Below are positions 35,456 through 48,159 of a stretch of 64,000 nt of DNA, one piece after another. The position numbers and the translations under genes are program-made. How positions within the stretch are numbered: the stretch's first letter is position 1; each line of letters opens with the position of its first letter. Under the pieces are notes generated by a model. The model saw only the letters and a program-made list of their open reading frames with translations. It was not told where the DNA came from and made no database searches. The stretch is taken from positions 62,001 through 126,000 of the forward strand of contig CAOLHI010001433.1 in the NCBI GenBank assembly GCA_948474755.1, in the 5' to 3' direction. The stretch comes from Ctenosaura bakeri (Eukaryota; Chordata; Lepidosauria; Squamata; Iguanidae).

Positions 35456-36294
35456 TGAAGGGCTGGTCAGCAAAGAATGCGGGGGAACTATTAGTTCAAT
35501 TTTAATGCTCACTTTTTGTGTGTTTTTAAAAATTGTATCATTCTTTTAAATTGTAAGCCCCTTTGATTCCCACTTTTGGAAAAAATAGGATACTACTATT
35601 GGTGCTAATTTTACGCATAGGTGCGATCTTGCTGTGCAATTGACCTGTGTGTGTGTGGATGAGATCTTGCCATTGCCTCTTGTTGGGCTGAGCTGCTCTC
35701 CAAGTGAAACCATGCCCTCTGGGCAATGCCAGTATCTTGGGTGGCTTCCTGGCCCTCCGGATGGCTGGTTTCTTAATCGGCCAGCTTGAACTCCGCCGTG
35801 GCTTCCTGACTCTCCTTCAGCGCTTCTCTCGGTGAATTTGCTGCCTTGCCTAATGATGTGAAAGGAGTCTCCTGCCCCGGGGGCTTCCAGGAAGCCGGCT
35901 TCCAGCCAGAGGGTGACGGGGTCGGTGTTCAAGGAGCCAGGGAGGGTGTTCAGCTGCCTCTGCTAATCCTTCCCAGTAGCCAGAAGTGCTTCTGGGTGGG
36001 GGAGAAGGAATTCTAAACGGGGACTTCCAAAGAATGCCCATCTGTTTGTCTGTTAAACCGCCTCTGAGCTGGGTGGTCTGTGTGCGTCTGTGTTTGGTCC
36101 TGCAGCTCTCAGGGGCCTTGCAAGTGGGAAGGGAGATTGTCTTCTCAAGTATCTGGAGAACCATCAGTACTCCTCTCCTCTTTACAGATGGAAAGTTCCT
36201 CTTGATTCTCCTACAAATGGAATGGGAGTCAACTATCCACATTTCAGGGGTCTAGCAGCACCATTTATTTTAAAAGAGTAGCTAGACTTACTTC

Positions 36295-36475
36295 CAAGAG
36301 CCAGCAAGGTATAGTAATTTGAGTGTTGGACTGTGACCCTGGAGACTGGCATGGAAATCCACTGGGTGACGCTGGGCATGTCGGGCACTCTCACCCCCTA
36401 GAAAACCCCACGCCAGGTTCGCCTTAGAGCTGCCTGAAGCTGGAAATGACTTGAAGGCACATAACAAGAGGCTTA
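36295..36475 (+). repeat. tRNA-derived SINE
   Basis: AAGAGCCAGCAAGGTATAGT to ACTTGAAGGCACATAACAAG, with an internal gap before GGCATGGAAATCCACTGGG. Confidence 0.8.
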
Positions 36476-36719
36476 CTTCCAAGTGAATAAGGTCATGAGT
36501 TGTGTTGCCCTGTTCACTTCACCCGTGATCGCCTGATCTCTGGTCTGGTCAGTTTCGCAACTGATCTCATCAGGCAAATTAAGGCAGTCCGTTTCACAAC
36601 CCTCTAGAAAACAGTCTGGCTTGGTTTGAACCTGCTCGTTCGTGCTCTCCAGCCTTCCTGCAACGGTTTAAAATTAATTTTAAATGCAGTACCTGTGGGA
36701 CCGGGCTAGAAGGTTACGA

Positions 36720-36870
36720 AACAGCCAGTGTGGCTTGGGTGTTGGACTAAAACTCTGGGAGGCCAGGGTTTGAATTCCTGGCTGGCCAAGAAAACCAACT
36801 GGAGACGTTGGGCAGGTCTCACTCTGCCAGCCTTAGAGGAGGGCGGTGGCAAACCTGCTCTGAATAAATC
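36720..36870 (+). repeat. tRNA-derived SINE, 5' part
   Basis: ACAGCCAGTGTGGCTTGGGT opens a copy that runs to CAAACCTGCTCTGAATAAAT and is then followed by a second SINE. Confidence 0.75.
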
Positions 36871-36871
36871 T

Positions 36872-37112
36872 TTCTGGTGTACTGGTTTGACAGTTGTGCT
36901 AGGACTCTGCTAGAGATCCAGGTTCATATCTCCACTTGGTCATGGAAACCCACTGGGTGACCTTGGGCGAGTCCCACTCTCTCAGCCTCCTCGGAGGGCC
37001 GTGCCAAAGCCCCTCTAAACAAATCTTGCCAAGGAAACCCTGTGACAGATTTGTCTTGGGGTCCCCATTAACCAGAAGCAACTTGAAGGCACGCAGTAAC
37101 AACAAAGGGTTC
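36872..37112 (+). repeat. tRNA-derived SINE, second of a tandem pair
   Basis: It runs from TGGTGTACTGGTTTGACAGT through CCATTAACCAGAAGCAACTT to the ACAACAA tail, directly behind the copy at 36720. Confidence 0.78.
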
Positions 37113-38897
37113 CACCCAGAACCTAATATCCGTTTTTCTGAGAAGGAAGCAACCCTGACCTGGAAGACGGTGACGTTTACAGAATCACAGCCAGAACCTA
37201 CACATCTGCACTGGGAAGCAAGCCCTGTTGTTTTTGATATAAACAACTAATTAAATGGCTAATTGGAGTGTGTGGGTAGAGGAAACCCCCGCTTGTTGCA
37301 GGAAGTAATTAATGAAAGCTGAATGCTGGTAGATCAGGGGAAAGGGGTTGTTGTGCAAGACATGGAATGGCTCCGAGTTTGGAAATGTGCAGCGTGGGCC
37401 TAGATGTTGCATCTCCAGCCTGATGTCCGCCTTTATCCAAATATAACTCCTCCTCCCTGAACTGAGTCTCCATCATGCATTTTCTTACCCAGGCCTGCAA
37501 AGGCACGATGCTTCTGTTCTGTTCTTTCTCCACGGAAAGAGAACAGAGGGAAGGAATGGTGCTAAAACAGGGAAGGGTTACAGCAGGCTGGGAATTGTGT
37601 GGCGTCCCAGATATTGTTGGACGATAATTCCTGTTGTTGGATTGCACCTCCTAGCATCCTCAGCCAGCATAGCAAAGCACAAAGAATGCTAGGAGTTAGT
37701 GACAGAGTGAGACATGGGATATTAATCTGTTTCCTTTTTCATTACAGTTGGTATTGCAGGGAGGGCTCAGTTCCTTTGTATATTAGTGTAGTTAGGATGT
37801 GTTTAGTGGAATATAGGGGTCTTTTAGTAATGGGTTGTGTTCCTATGCTCTAGTTTGGGTTCAGTTTAGTTCTGATTCTAGTTTTACACATATATTGTTT
37901 GTGTGAGGTTTGTTACTTTTCTCCTGATCTCCCCCACACCCCACCCTGCTTATGGATTGATCGGTTTGTTTGTATCCTCTGCTAAGAAATAATAAATACC
38001 TACTTTCAACTTGCTGGAGTTGTAGTGCAGCAACAATGGGAGTTGGGGGGCATGATTGCACAGCAGGGCCCCTCCCATGGCCTCCTACAGTGTATTGCCC
38101 CCCATAATGGGGCAGACGGAAGGGCTCTTCCAGCAGACTCAGGTAGGCACATGTAGCTGTATGTACAGATATAACCTCAGTGCTGCTCGTTAGCATCACC
38201 AGGCCAGATTGGGAAGAATCCACACCTAAAACCTGGAGAGCTGCTCCCAGCCAGAGGTGGGAATTGTGCATCCTTCTGGATGTCCTTGGACTGCAACTCC
38301 TAGCAGCCCTGGCCAACAAATGGTGAGGAATACTGGGAGTCGCAGTCCCTCAGTACCCAAAGGGGCCCACACGCTTCATACCAGCACATGAGATGGACAC
38401 CAGTGTCTGAGCAGGCGTTGAAGCCACTTCCTTTGTTTGTGGAAGCCTCACTCCGCCCCATCTCTTTCCTCTCTCCTCTGTTATGGGCTCAGTGGTGCTG
38501 GCAATGATGACTTCAGGTTTCGTTCAGTCTCCTATCCAATAAAGGGATCAAGGGGTTGCAGCAGCCAAGGTCAGCCCAAGCAGGTGCCTTGCTCCCCTCC
38601 CTCCCTCCCTCCCACCCTGGAGTCTCCACCTGCCAACAGGTGACCACCTGTCCTCTCCTCGGCCTAATGGGCTCTGACTTGCCTCTTGCTCCTCTCTGCC
38701 TTTCAGACACCATTTTTCTCCTCCTTTTTCAGAGAGGATTTGGAACAGGAAGAGCTTTGGGGCAGCAAGGCTCTTGGTAGCCTATAGCTCCACCAAAGAG
38801 CCCCTTTTTCCTCTTCTTTCTGCTGGTTGCTGCTGCTGGTTTAGGGGAAACTGAGCTGGGCCGTCATACTGCATGCCTTTTGGAACATGAAGGAGAC

Positions 38898-39275
38898 ATG
38901 GCTGATTCTCTGGATAAACCAGCTGCCACTTCAGTTGCCGAAGAAGCTACAATTGCTCCAGGGGCTGCTGGAAGCAGAAGGGCCTTCCGTGACAACGGGA
39001 GGCATGGAGCGCTGACCTGCTTGGATGCCAGGCTCCACCGCCTTGCTGTAAACGTGGAACGGCTCACCAAGGAGTTTGCGGCCCAGGGAGTGCGTCTTTC
39101 TACCCTCGAGGGACAGATGACCATCCTGGAGGATGTGTCGGAGAGGCTATCCTGTGCAGACAGGGAAGGTCGGCACAAAATCATCCACTTGGACACTGGA
39201 CAGCGCTTGGAGGTATCCGAGAAGGGAGAAATGGTCAAAGCCAGGTCATGTCCCAGCTGTGCAGTGAGAAATTAA
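38898..39275 (+). CDS. Unrecognised 125-codon ORF inside MYO18A intron 2
   Basis: An ATG in good context (GACATGGC) opens 125 codons ending SCPSCAVRN and a stop. Codon use looks like real protein rather than repeat debris. Residues about 45-90 (LDARLHRLAVNVERLTKEFA, then GVRLSTLEGQMTILEDVSER) look like a short coiled coil with heptad leucines and valines. I do not recognise the protein and no repeat family covers it. It could be an intronless retrocopy, a nested gene, or an alternative first exon: a GAG|GTATCC donor at 39213 would leave phase 0, matching the downstream MYO18A exons. It may also be chance. Confidence 0.4.
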   Translation: MADSLDKPAATSVAEEATIAPGAAGSRRAFRDNGRHGALTCLDARLHRLAVNVERLTKEFAAQGVRLSTLEGQMTILEDVSERLSCADREGRHKIIHLDTGQRLEVSEKGEMVKARSCPSCAVRN

Positions 39276-40474
39276 TCTTCTGTCACTGAAGGATTTTGAT
39301 AAACTCCCCTGGCTCAGGTAGTCAGTCCGAAAGCTATAGGTGGGAATGTTTGGAGCTTTCTTCTTTCCTGCTGCTGGAAAACTTGTTTGCATCGAGGTGC
39401 GTTTCTTCTCTGAGAAAGAGTCTTTGCAGACAATATGGCAAATGGAATTTGTTCCTCACTCTAGACTTGTTCGAGCAATACTATGATCCTCAAGGTGCAG
39501 GAGAATCTTTCATTTTTTCCCCCTTTCTTCTGAACTACAGTGGCAAAATGCACCTCTTTGGGCTTAGAAGTATGAAGACCCTATGGAGAAGCGGATGTTT
39601 CAGGTGAGAAAGAAGATCTAGCAGAAATCCTGCATAGAGGAGCAGTCTGTACCCTGCTTTGATATCTAATCCCAGAGGCCAGAGCCTGCAACAGGGGACA
39701 AAGTAGTGGTGGGATTTTGGGAAGTAATTTTCTTCTTGAAGGAAGCAACAAATAATTTAAGGAATTTTCTTCTTGCTGCAAGAAGGTCGTCAAAACCACA
39801 CAAAACCTATTTGCAATTTTGCTTTCTGTGCAAATCAACTAGCATGTTTTGTGCAGAATAAGTTTCCAATAACAGCCGTTTTTGCAAAAGAAACACCTTT
39901 ACTGCGCAGTAGGGATCTGTAGGGGTCTGTAGGGATGCCAGTACCAGATATGAAATAGCTGAAGACATAGCGGGTGAAAACTGAGAGCGGAGTTGTAGCT
40001 TTGGTCATCAAGAGTGTCTGACCTGGCCTTGAAGAAGTTGTGGAGTCTGTATATTTGTAGCACCCATCTTGTTGGGGTCTGAAATGCCCTTCTGAATTAC
40101 TCTAGGCTGGTCAGTTTCGTTTCCCAGTTGACAGATCTCCGTTCTCCCAGAAATACAACAGAGGATGTTATTTTCCACGGATGGCTTTCCTGTTGGTGGA
40201 ATTGGCTACTGGTGAGCAAACCGACCTGCTTCCCACTTTTTGTGGTTGTGTGACGAACTCAGCTGCAAGAGAACTCTTGCCTCTTTCTTACCTCCGGGCA
40301 AACCCAAGGAGCGAGCGAAGCCCCTACGTCTTGGAAACTCAGGACAGAGATGAAGGTGCGTCTTCCTGACAGGTAAATAAATGGATCCCGACAGAGCTCT
40401 CCTCTGTCAGCTTAGATTCTCTAGGTGGCTGAGCAGTCAGATCTTGCTCTAACACAACGAAGGCCAAAATAACC

Positions 40475-40690
40475 TCGAGCACCAGATTTTGTCTTATCTT
40501 GGAAGCTGAGCAGGGTCAGCCCTGATTAGTTCTTGGGTGGGAGACTGCCAGTGAATCCCAGATGCTGTGGGCTCTATTTCAGAGGGAGAAACTGGCAAAA
40601 CCACCTCTGAGGATGCCTTGCCCAAGAAAACCCAGTGAAATTCACGGGATCGCTATAAGACAACAGGTGACATAAAGGCGCACACAAACT
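40475..40690 (+). repeat. 5S rRNA-derived SINE
   Basis: The first 100 bases match the 3' two-thirds of 5S rRNA: GGAAGCTGAGCAGGG (box A), GATTAGTTCTTGGGTGGGAG (box C region), then GATGCTGTGGGCTCT. The rest (GGCAAAACCACCTCTGAGGA, CTTGCCCAAGAAAACCC) matches the 3' half of the tRNA-derived SINEs here, so it is a chimera. 5S-derived SINEs are known in lizards. Confidence 0.88.
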
Positions 40691-41769
40691 AAAAGCATAA
40701 AATCCATTTGAGTTGTGATGTCCTCCGAGAATGGCTTATATTTTATATTTCTTCTACCATTATTCAGAGTAGCTCTTTGTACCTGCGTTCCTATTTGTTA
40801 TGGTACTTCTGAAAGGTAACTTCATGATACCCTTGCAGGTAACTGTATGGTTGTGATTAGTTACCCTCCAAGTCTTCTAGAGTAGTTTGTGGTGGACTAG
40901 CTCCATGTTAAATGTCTTGGGTCTGATCCAGCAAATGCTTTAAACAAGAGTGCGTAGTTAGCCTGGCCTCAGTTTGTGGTTGTGGCCATCGATATGTGTG
41001 GCATGTGCTCCCGCCTTGAGGAAATTGCAATCTAGAATGTAGCGCAAAGGAAACAGAGGAAAATGAGGGATGTTTGGAGGCAGGGGGTCAACAAGGGAGG
41101 AATATGAGTTGTTTTGGCAGCATAGGTTTGATCAGTGTTTCTAAGTATGAGGGGAACCTGAGTTGGCGCTGAGTTGCTTGGGGAATTTTACAACATAGTC
41201 ATAGAGCATGATGTGAAAATTCCCTGCTCCAACATGCACGTAGAACATGCCAGTCTTGGAACTGGCCCATCTGCCCACCCTATAAGACATTGGTTCTGGA
41301 TCATACTTGGTGCTTGGGAAAAATGTTAAAAGTTTTGCGGCAAGGGATTTGCAAAGGCAAGAGACTCTGCCTCTGGGCTCAGACTTTAAAAAATCTCTTT
41401 CTCTCTACAGACTCTCGGAGGAGGAATGAATGGAATTCCCTGGCAGAGCACAAAACCCTCCAGCTGCCAGTGGGCCAGATGTTTGTGGGGGGCAGGCGAG
41501 AGGCTGCATGGAGGGAACCGGATTCTTGAGGCTCAGCAGAGCCGCTAGGGCAGGGGCTGAGGTCCCTTTCCAGACCCTGCTTTCTCCCTCAGACCACCCC
41601 ACCGACCCACGTACACCCACCACTCCCCCTCTCTCGATTTGCCTTTGCTGCAATCTCTTGCTTAAGCAAAGCTCTGCAGGCCCAGTGGGAGATGTATTTG
41701 TGTGTCAGAATAATGATGCCGGTGGATTTAAGGATAATTTTCTGAGGATCCATCCGGAGGCCAAAAGCA

Positions 41770-41880
41770 GCAAAGGCTTCTCTGGATTCTTGCTGACTAT
41801 TATGGAATTTTTTGGGCCAGATTTCTTCACAGAGGGTTTTCCATGGTTTTCTTCTGAGGTTGAGAGAGCATGGTAGTTTT
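41770..41880 (-). repeat. tRNA-derived SINE fragment
   Basis: TTTCTTCACAGAGGGTTTTC and CTTCTGAGGTTGAGAGAGCA match the reversed middle of the SINE; both ends are lost. Confidence 0.5.
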
Positions 41881-42554
41881 GAGGCTCAGAAGAACAACCC
41901 CGCGCTTTATTAATCCTTCGCTGAGGCTGGTCCTGCTGCATCCGTGTGTGTGTCTCTCTCTGTGTTTGTCTTGGCGGCTCTGCATCTGGCTGTGACAGAG
42001 CAGGACAGGTCACCTCTCTCTTCTGACTCCGGTCTTTCCCTCGGGGCTCTTCACAGGGCCTGTTTGTGGAAGGAATTCACTGCAGGGACAGGAAACAGGA
42101 GGCTGTCCGCTGCTTGGATCCTGCTGTGCACAGCTTCCTTTGCAGAGAAGCATCCTTAAACTGGAATGTGGAATAAACAGGAAGATTTGATGAGGCTGAG
42201 CTGGAGCCCCAGCGCTGCCTCTGGGAGACACTCTGGAGCCAGATGCGTTCAGGATGATGGTTTTCTCCTGCCATTCTCTCTCCCTTCTTTTTCCTCCCTT
42301 GCTTTCTAGTGAAGAACTCAGACTTTGGGTCTACTTGTGCTTTCAGGGCTGAAGTTGGAACTTGGTCTTGAAAGCGGGCACAAGAGCAAGGATTGCCCAG
42401 GAAGGAGATATTTTGGGTGAAGGGGAGTGGAGTGACCTGTTTTTAGGGAAACTGAGCACGTTGATGGTTGTGAGCAGAGTCTGGAAATGCTCCTGTTTGG
42501 GACTACAGCTCCCAGAATCCACCATAGCCAGCAATGATGGTATAGGTGTGACTT

Positions 42555-42735
42555 CAAATTGACCTTGACTTATGGTGCCTGTCTGGTAGGGTTTTTATTG
42601 GCAAGCTTTCTTCAGAGGAGGTTTCCCTTTGCCTCCCCCTGAGGCTGAGACTTGCCCAAAAGTTTTCGTGACTGAGGATGGACTCGCAATCCTGGTCTCG
42701 CAGAGTCCTGGTCCTGCGCTTGCTCAAACTGCACT
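42555..42735 (-). repeat. tRNA-derived SINE
   Basis: AATTGACCTTGACTTATGGT opens the reversed tail. The body shows GGCAAGCTTTCTTCAGAGGA and CTGAGGCTGAGACTTGCCC. Confidence 0.75.
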
Positions 42736-43244
42736 GTGGGACTGTGTTATAGCTCCCGTGCATTGTTTGTCTCTTTATTCTTCGTGCCCCTCTTGCCATC
42801 TGGTTAAAAAAAGGATGGGTGGAATTCACAGAAACTGAAGTGATCAGAGGTGGACCACCATCCTTCCTGCTAAGAAGGCAGCCAGCATTGCAGGGGTCTC
42901 CCTCTTTCTCCTTGCAGTAGCACTTTTTTTGAGGACAGGAGGGCTGTGTTTTCCCAGAAAGCCTCGCAGTGGCCACAGTGAGGTTTGTGCACCAGTTCCT
43001 GGCTGTTACACAGATGGACTCACTCGCTTGCTGTTGCTCCATGGTGCTCTCAGCGTCCGTGTGGTTCAGTGGATTGGAGAGGTCTGGTTCTGCTGTCCGT
43101 CAGGGATCTGGACATCATAGTCTCACAGACTGTCTGCCTCCTGAAATCCCTTAGAATCCTGCATTTATGATACAACTAGTATCTTTCTGAATCCCTGCAC
43201 ATGGGATACTCTCTGCTCTTTGCTCTGCCTAAGCATTTCTGTTA

Positions 43245-43650
43245 GAATTCATAGAATCACGGTTTATCATAGAGTTGGAGGGGATCGTAAGGGCCTTTAA
43301 GCAAACCTTGCGGGAACACGCAATTAAAGCAACACTGAAAAATGCCTATTAAAAACCTCCAGGTCAGTCCATCTCACAGTTCTCACAGTCAAGAAGTTCT
43401 TCCTGATGTTTACATAGAATCTCCTTTCTGGTCATTTGAATCCACAAGTGTGTGTCCTAGTCTCTGGTGCCGCAGAAAACAAGCTGGCTCCATCTTCTAC
43501 ACGGTGGCTATCGTGCCACTTCCGAGTCTTCTCTTCTCCAAGCCAAACACGCCCATTTCCTGAAGCTGTTCCTCATCAGGCTTGATGGTCTCCAGACCCT
43601 TCTTCGAACGCGTTCCAGCTTGTCAGTGTCCTGAGCCGTAAGAATGCGCA
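43245..43650 (-). repeat. CR1 LINE 3' fragment
   Basis: ATTCATAGAATCACGGTTTA then TAGAGTTGGAGGGGATCG at the tail, continuing to AAGAAGTTCTTCCTGATGTT and CTTCTTCGAACGCGTTCCAG. Confidence 0.82.
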
Positions 43651-45064
43651 GTCCTCGGCTCCCACGTCTGGCCATCAGGTGGCACCAGCATATAGCAAGT
43701 TCACAAAGCCACTTCCCAGCAATCACGTTGTCCAGCATTGGGCACGACTGCAGCGCGACCAAGGGAGATTTAAGCTAGGTTAGGGCTGGGTTCATGACAA
43801 CTGTTAGGGTCAGGAACAGCAAGAGTTACTTTTTGGACTGCAGTCACTGGCTGGGGGATTCTGGGAGCTGCCGTGCAAAATAACTTTTCTAAGGTATAGC
43901 TCCGATCTCTGCATTTTATTTCCTCCTTTCTCACAAATAAGTAAATTCTGGAATCAGTCAGTCTCTCTGTATTGTCCTTGGTTAAAAATTTCCCAGGCAG
44001 TTTGCAATAACTCATTAGAATGGTAAAAGGCAGAGATTAAAATAATCGTATCAGGGGGAAAAAAATCCTGGACATGATGTTTTTGGGGTGGTTAGGTTTT
44101 TATGCACCTGAAATGACTGCACATTCTTCCCTTATTTGTCCCTGACTCCGTTTCTTAACCCTTCTTCTGTTCTCATGTTCATAACTGTCTGTGCACCAAG
44201 GTGATGTCATAACAAAAATATGATTTTGCGTAAATTGCAAGCCTTTCCCTATCTCTCACTGAGCACAACTCCCTTGTAATCTTAATTGTTTTATTCATAT
44301 CCAACCTCTAAAGTGGCTTATGACAACTTGAAACAAAGTGCACTAAAAACCTGTTGATACAAGTCTTGTTTTAAAAAAGTTAAACCCGCCGTTCTGCTAA
44401 AAACACTAAATTGCAACAATAAGAAACATAGTGAAATTTAAAACCATAATACCTTCTGCCACAGTAACTTTTAAAAGCAAAAGGCTTGCCTAAAATAAAA
44501 AGATTTTTGTCTGCTCGTGGAAAGAAAGTAGCCAGGGGGACTACTTTAGTCTTAGGGAAGTTGGAATGATATTTTAATCTTAAAGTAATCTCATGCAAAA
44601 GTGTTAAATGCAACGTGTTAAAAGGTTAAAATAGGAAAGTGAGCCAAAAAAAAAATCATTGGTTATTCTGAGTTGTAGCTCCATCTTCAGCCATTCTTCA
44701 GGTTAAGAGACAAGTGACGTTGGGCATTAAATGCTGAAAGAAAGACAGGAAAATTACTGAATGGCAGACAGCAGGGATATGCATAATTAGCTTTGTCCTT
44801 CGTTCTCTCCGTTTGCTGCATGCAAGGGTTTTTTGTATAGCAGTTGTGGTGATCGAGGGAAGGCTCAAACAAACCCCTCCCATGCTGTAGTCCTGCTTTT
44901 TTTAAAGAATTCCCCACATCCCACTGCTTAATATTAAGGAAAATACCACACTTATGTTGCTGGAAGTGATGCATTTAATTGCAGCTGCATGTGGCCCTCA
45001 AAGTATGACTGGACTGCAGGTTCCATCATCTGTACTTATCGTAGGCGGTGGTAAGGACGGATAA

Positions 45065-45230
45065 TAGGGTGGTCTTAACGGCACTGTGGTGGTTTGAGTG
45101 TTGCGTGAGCACCCTGGGAGATCACGGTTTGAATCACGACTCAGCCTTGGAAACCCACTGGTTTATCTTGGACAAGTCACATTCTCTCAGCCTCAGAGGA
45201 AGGCCATGACAATCCATCTTTGGACAAGTC
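45065..45230 (+). repeat. tRNA-derived SINE, first of a tandem pair
   Basis: GGTTTGAGTGTTGCGTGAGC, CTTGGAAACCCACTGG and TCTCTCAGCCTCAGAGGAAG. Confidence 0.75.
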
Positions 45231-45234
45231 TTTT

Positions 45235-45455
45235 GGGAAATCTAATTGTTTGAGTGTTGGACTAGGACTCCCAAGATACCAAGGTTTGAATTCCTGCTCA
45301 GCTTTGGAAACCCACTGGGTGTTCTGGGGCAAATCACACTCTCTCAGCCTCAGGGGACACCATGGCAACTCCTCTCTGAACAAATCTTGCCACGAAAACC
45401 CCGTGATAGGCCCATGGTAAGTCAAAAATGTCTGAAAGCCACACAGCAACAAAGC
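45235..45455 (+). repeat. tRNA-derived SINE, second of a tandem pair
   Basis: GTTTGAGTGTTGGACTAGGA to GTCAAAAATGTCTGAAAGCC, following directly on the copy at 45065. Confidence 0.8.
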
Positions 45456-46364
45456 CCACCATTTTCCCACCCTCAATTTGATGTAACCGTGGTGTTAGGA
45501 GCTGGCCGAATGTGCACGAGGAACGGGGATGACCACAGTTCCTGTTCAGGCCGACTTTGCTGAAGAGGAGGATCATGTGCTGGAGAGCCACGCTTGAGAA
45601 GACTGGTGCAAATGTGTCCTTCTTGGCAATACTTGGAAGAGCCCATTTTGCCTTCTCCGTGGCTAGTTGTCCAGCCGTCAACCTAGTCAAGTAGTGGTGG
45701 GCAAACAGACCATTTTCTTTGGGCCGTGGCTTGGCTTGCTTGTGTGAGCTGTGCAGTTGTAACCCCCTTAGTCTCTCCTGTGTTATAGCTCCTTCCTGCC
45801 CTGATTTTGCACATTTGAGGGTGGATCTTAGTTCATGATGCAGGCAGGAGAGGAGCACACCCATATAGCCTCTCCTCTTTGCATCCAGAAGCTAAGCTGG
45901 GAGGAGAGAGGCTATGCAGCTACCTGTCTGAGCCTCTGAATGGCTCTTCCTCCCTTTCTCTCTCCTACCCCTTCCTGCCTCTGCCGCCCCTTCCCCACCA
46001 GCCCCCTGGCCCTGGCATCCTTCCTCAGTTCCATGTGCCTATTTATAGCGTGTTCTCTCAGCAGTCAGCGCATGGGTCTGTGGGGAGTGAAGACACTCCC
46101 TGCCAAAAGAAATGTGACTTTATACAGGCCGTTGGTGGAGACACGGGGGGGGGTGACGGCAGCGTGGGGGCAGCTTGTCTGATTGCCTTTTTGGACAGAA
46201 GAGGCGAGCAAATGGAGCAGAAGCAAAGTGTGTAAGATCTTGCTTTCCTGGATCTGACCACTGGCCTCTCTAGTTCAGAATTCAGAGCTTGGGAAGCCCT
46301 GAAGCTCCCTTTCTCAATGATTCTCTGGGTCTATCCTCCACAGTTCAATCTCACTCCTTTAAAA

Positions 46365-46445
46365 AGGTTTCCATGGCTGAGCAGGGATTCGAACTCCTGT
46401 CTTCCAGAATCCTAGTCCAATACTCAAGCCGTACACTGTGCTGTT
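46365..46445 (-). repeat. tRNA-derived SINE fragment
   Basis: TTTCCATGGCTGAGCAGGGA and GAACTCCTGTCTTCCAGAAT are the reversed promoter-side half. Confidence 0.65.
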
Positions 46446-48043
46446 TCTCCTCTGACCTTACCCCTTCCCAATTAATTTCCCACCCATTTTACACAGCTTG
46501 CAGTTTCTCGGCTCATGCTGGCAGCTCAGAGTTTGCAAAGGTCGAGTCTTTTGGATGAGAACTCCCAGAATCCACTAGCCAACATGGCTATGGGAGTTGT
46601 GGTCTGCAAAAAGTAAATTTCCCACAGTCTGGTCAGAGACAAAGTATTGATGTGTGGAAGGATTGTTGGCAGAGGGAAGAAAAGGAGGACTCTCCAGTCC
46701 TTCCCAGTAAGAAAAAGGGATTGGTGCTGTGTTGCGTGTATGCACGGTCCATTAATGGGTATCACATGCAGGCCTTTGGGGCTGGAGAGGTTGTGCGTCT
46801 CTGCTTTAGAGCATCACTCAGGGACCAGACAGACTAGAGTCAGCAGTTTCTTTCTTATGCGTCCAACATGTGACATTGCACAAGTTTGCTCTTGCCTTGG
46901 CCTCTGTTTCCTGCCTGCAAAAATCTTCACCCAGCAAGTCACCCTGGAAGAGATACTGTCAGGCGCACATGTGGAACCTGATGAAGCTCTCAGGCTGTGT
47001 GGTACCCGTGTCTGTGCTCAGTAGGACCAGTCTGATTGGGCAAAAGCAGGAACCTAGGTCTGTGAGCCACAGTGTGTGCCCATCTCTTTCTTTTTCCTGG
47101 GACGTCTGTGGCTCACCTGTCCATGTTGCCTGCTGGCATTGCCAGTGTGCCACCCTGTAAGGCCATGGCAGTGTGTGTGCCTCTGTCTTCTGAATGCAGC
47201 CCTTCTCTCCTGCCCTGTTAAAGTGAGAGGGACTCCTTGATGTGCCATGTGTCGGTTGATGTGGGAATGGGTGGCATATTTACTGCAAGATCCCAAAGGA
47301 CCTAAGAGCATTTTTGATCATATTATTTCATGATTTACATTTCTGTCCCACCTTTCTTCCAGGGAGGTACGTGATTTCCTTCCTCCTCGTTTTTATCATC
47401 ACAACAAGCCTGTGTGGTAACTCATGCGCAGTGAGGTAATATTACAGTCTCCTTTAGTAAGCAGTGTATAAAAGGGAGCACCTTCTTTTCTCAGGGTTTT
47501 CGGGGGGCTGCCAGATAATAGTCATGGTTTGTGAGCTCTACATGGCCAAGGGGCAACAACTGTGGTAGAAACTTAAGCTCTAATGTGCACAATATGCAAA
47601 ATACCACATTATTGTAATAAATGAGCCATACAAAGGGAAGGCCTTCGCTGCTGAAATTTGAGAGCAGTGTGATTGTCGCAACTGCTGAAATGTTGTTTCA
47701 TATTTGGGAGGAATGAAATGGGCCCACCGTTACTGTGTCTGGTTATTGCCAGCTGGTCTTCTGTATTTCTGCCAGAGCTGGCCGGTTTGTCTCTGGGATT
47801 TTAGGCACCGTTCTCCCTTGGCACTATTTGCCTGGGCACACAGGGCCCCAAGATGGGTACAGCTGCCGCAGAGTTAGACAGACAAAGAGACGGGGAGAGC
47901 ATCAGTTTCCTGCCGTGCCCCAACGGCTCGGCCGCCAGGCTCCCACATCACTTCCTCTCCTGGTTTCTTCTTCCTTCCAAATGCGGCTTCGCCCGTGAGC
48001 GACTCCTAAAAGCCTTGCTTGTTTGGCGGGTGAGACCAGAGGC

Positions 48044-48155
48044 CAGCTGGGCAGCAGCAGAAGTCGCAAGCGAGGCCCTCTCCCTCGCTCGGTCCCCCTG
48101 CCCCGCCCGCCTTACATTCCCGGCTATTTTTGGGCAGCCCGTCTCGGCTCAGCTG
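48044..48155 (+). promoter_or_regulatory. MYO18A: Candidate muscle-type promoter of the gamma MYO18A isoform
   Basis: A CpG-rich stretch (about 47,930-48,320) contains a CArG/MEF2-like element CTATTTTTGG at 48124-48133, two CAGCTG E-boxes at 48044-48049 and 48150-48155, and a GC box CCCCGCCCGC at 48101-48110. These are the classic combination of striated-muscle promoters, and the gamma isoform of myosin 18A is the cardiac/striated form in mammals. Function is inferred from motifs and location, 3.3 kb before the gamma start codon. Confidence 0.5.
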
Positions 48156-48159
48156 TCCC

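Larger units (their letters stand above)
30954..48123. other. MYO18A: MYO18A intron 2, proximal part
   Basis: Large intron between the PDZ exon and the gamma-type promoter. It holds CR1 fragments (34950, 43245), one Tigger-like MITE (31871), many tRNA-derived SINEs and a 5S-derived SINE (40475). An unrecognised ORF lies at 38898. Stretches such as 32,360-34,850, 39,620-40,440 and 43,760-44,980 show no repeat family or exon that I recognise, apart from short simple runs. Confidence 0.55.

Noticed and set aside
40475..40575. Possible 5S rRNA gene
   Set aside because: The first third of 5S is missing, several core bases differ, and SINE tail follows, so it is a 5S-derived SINE.
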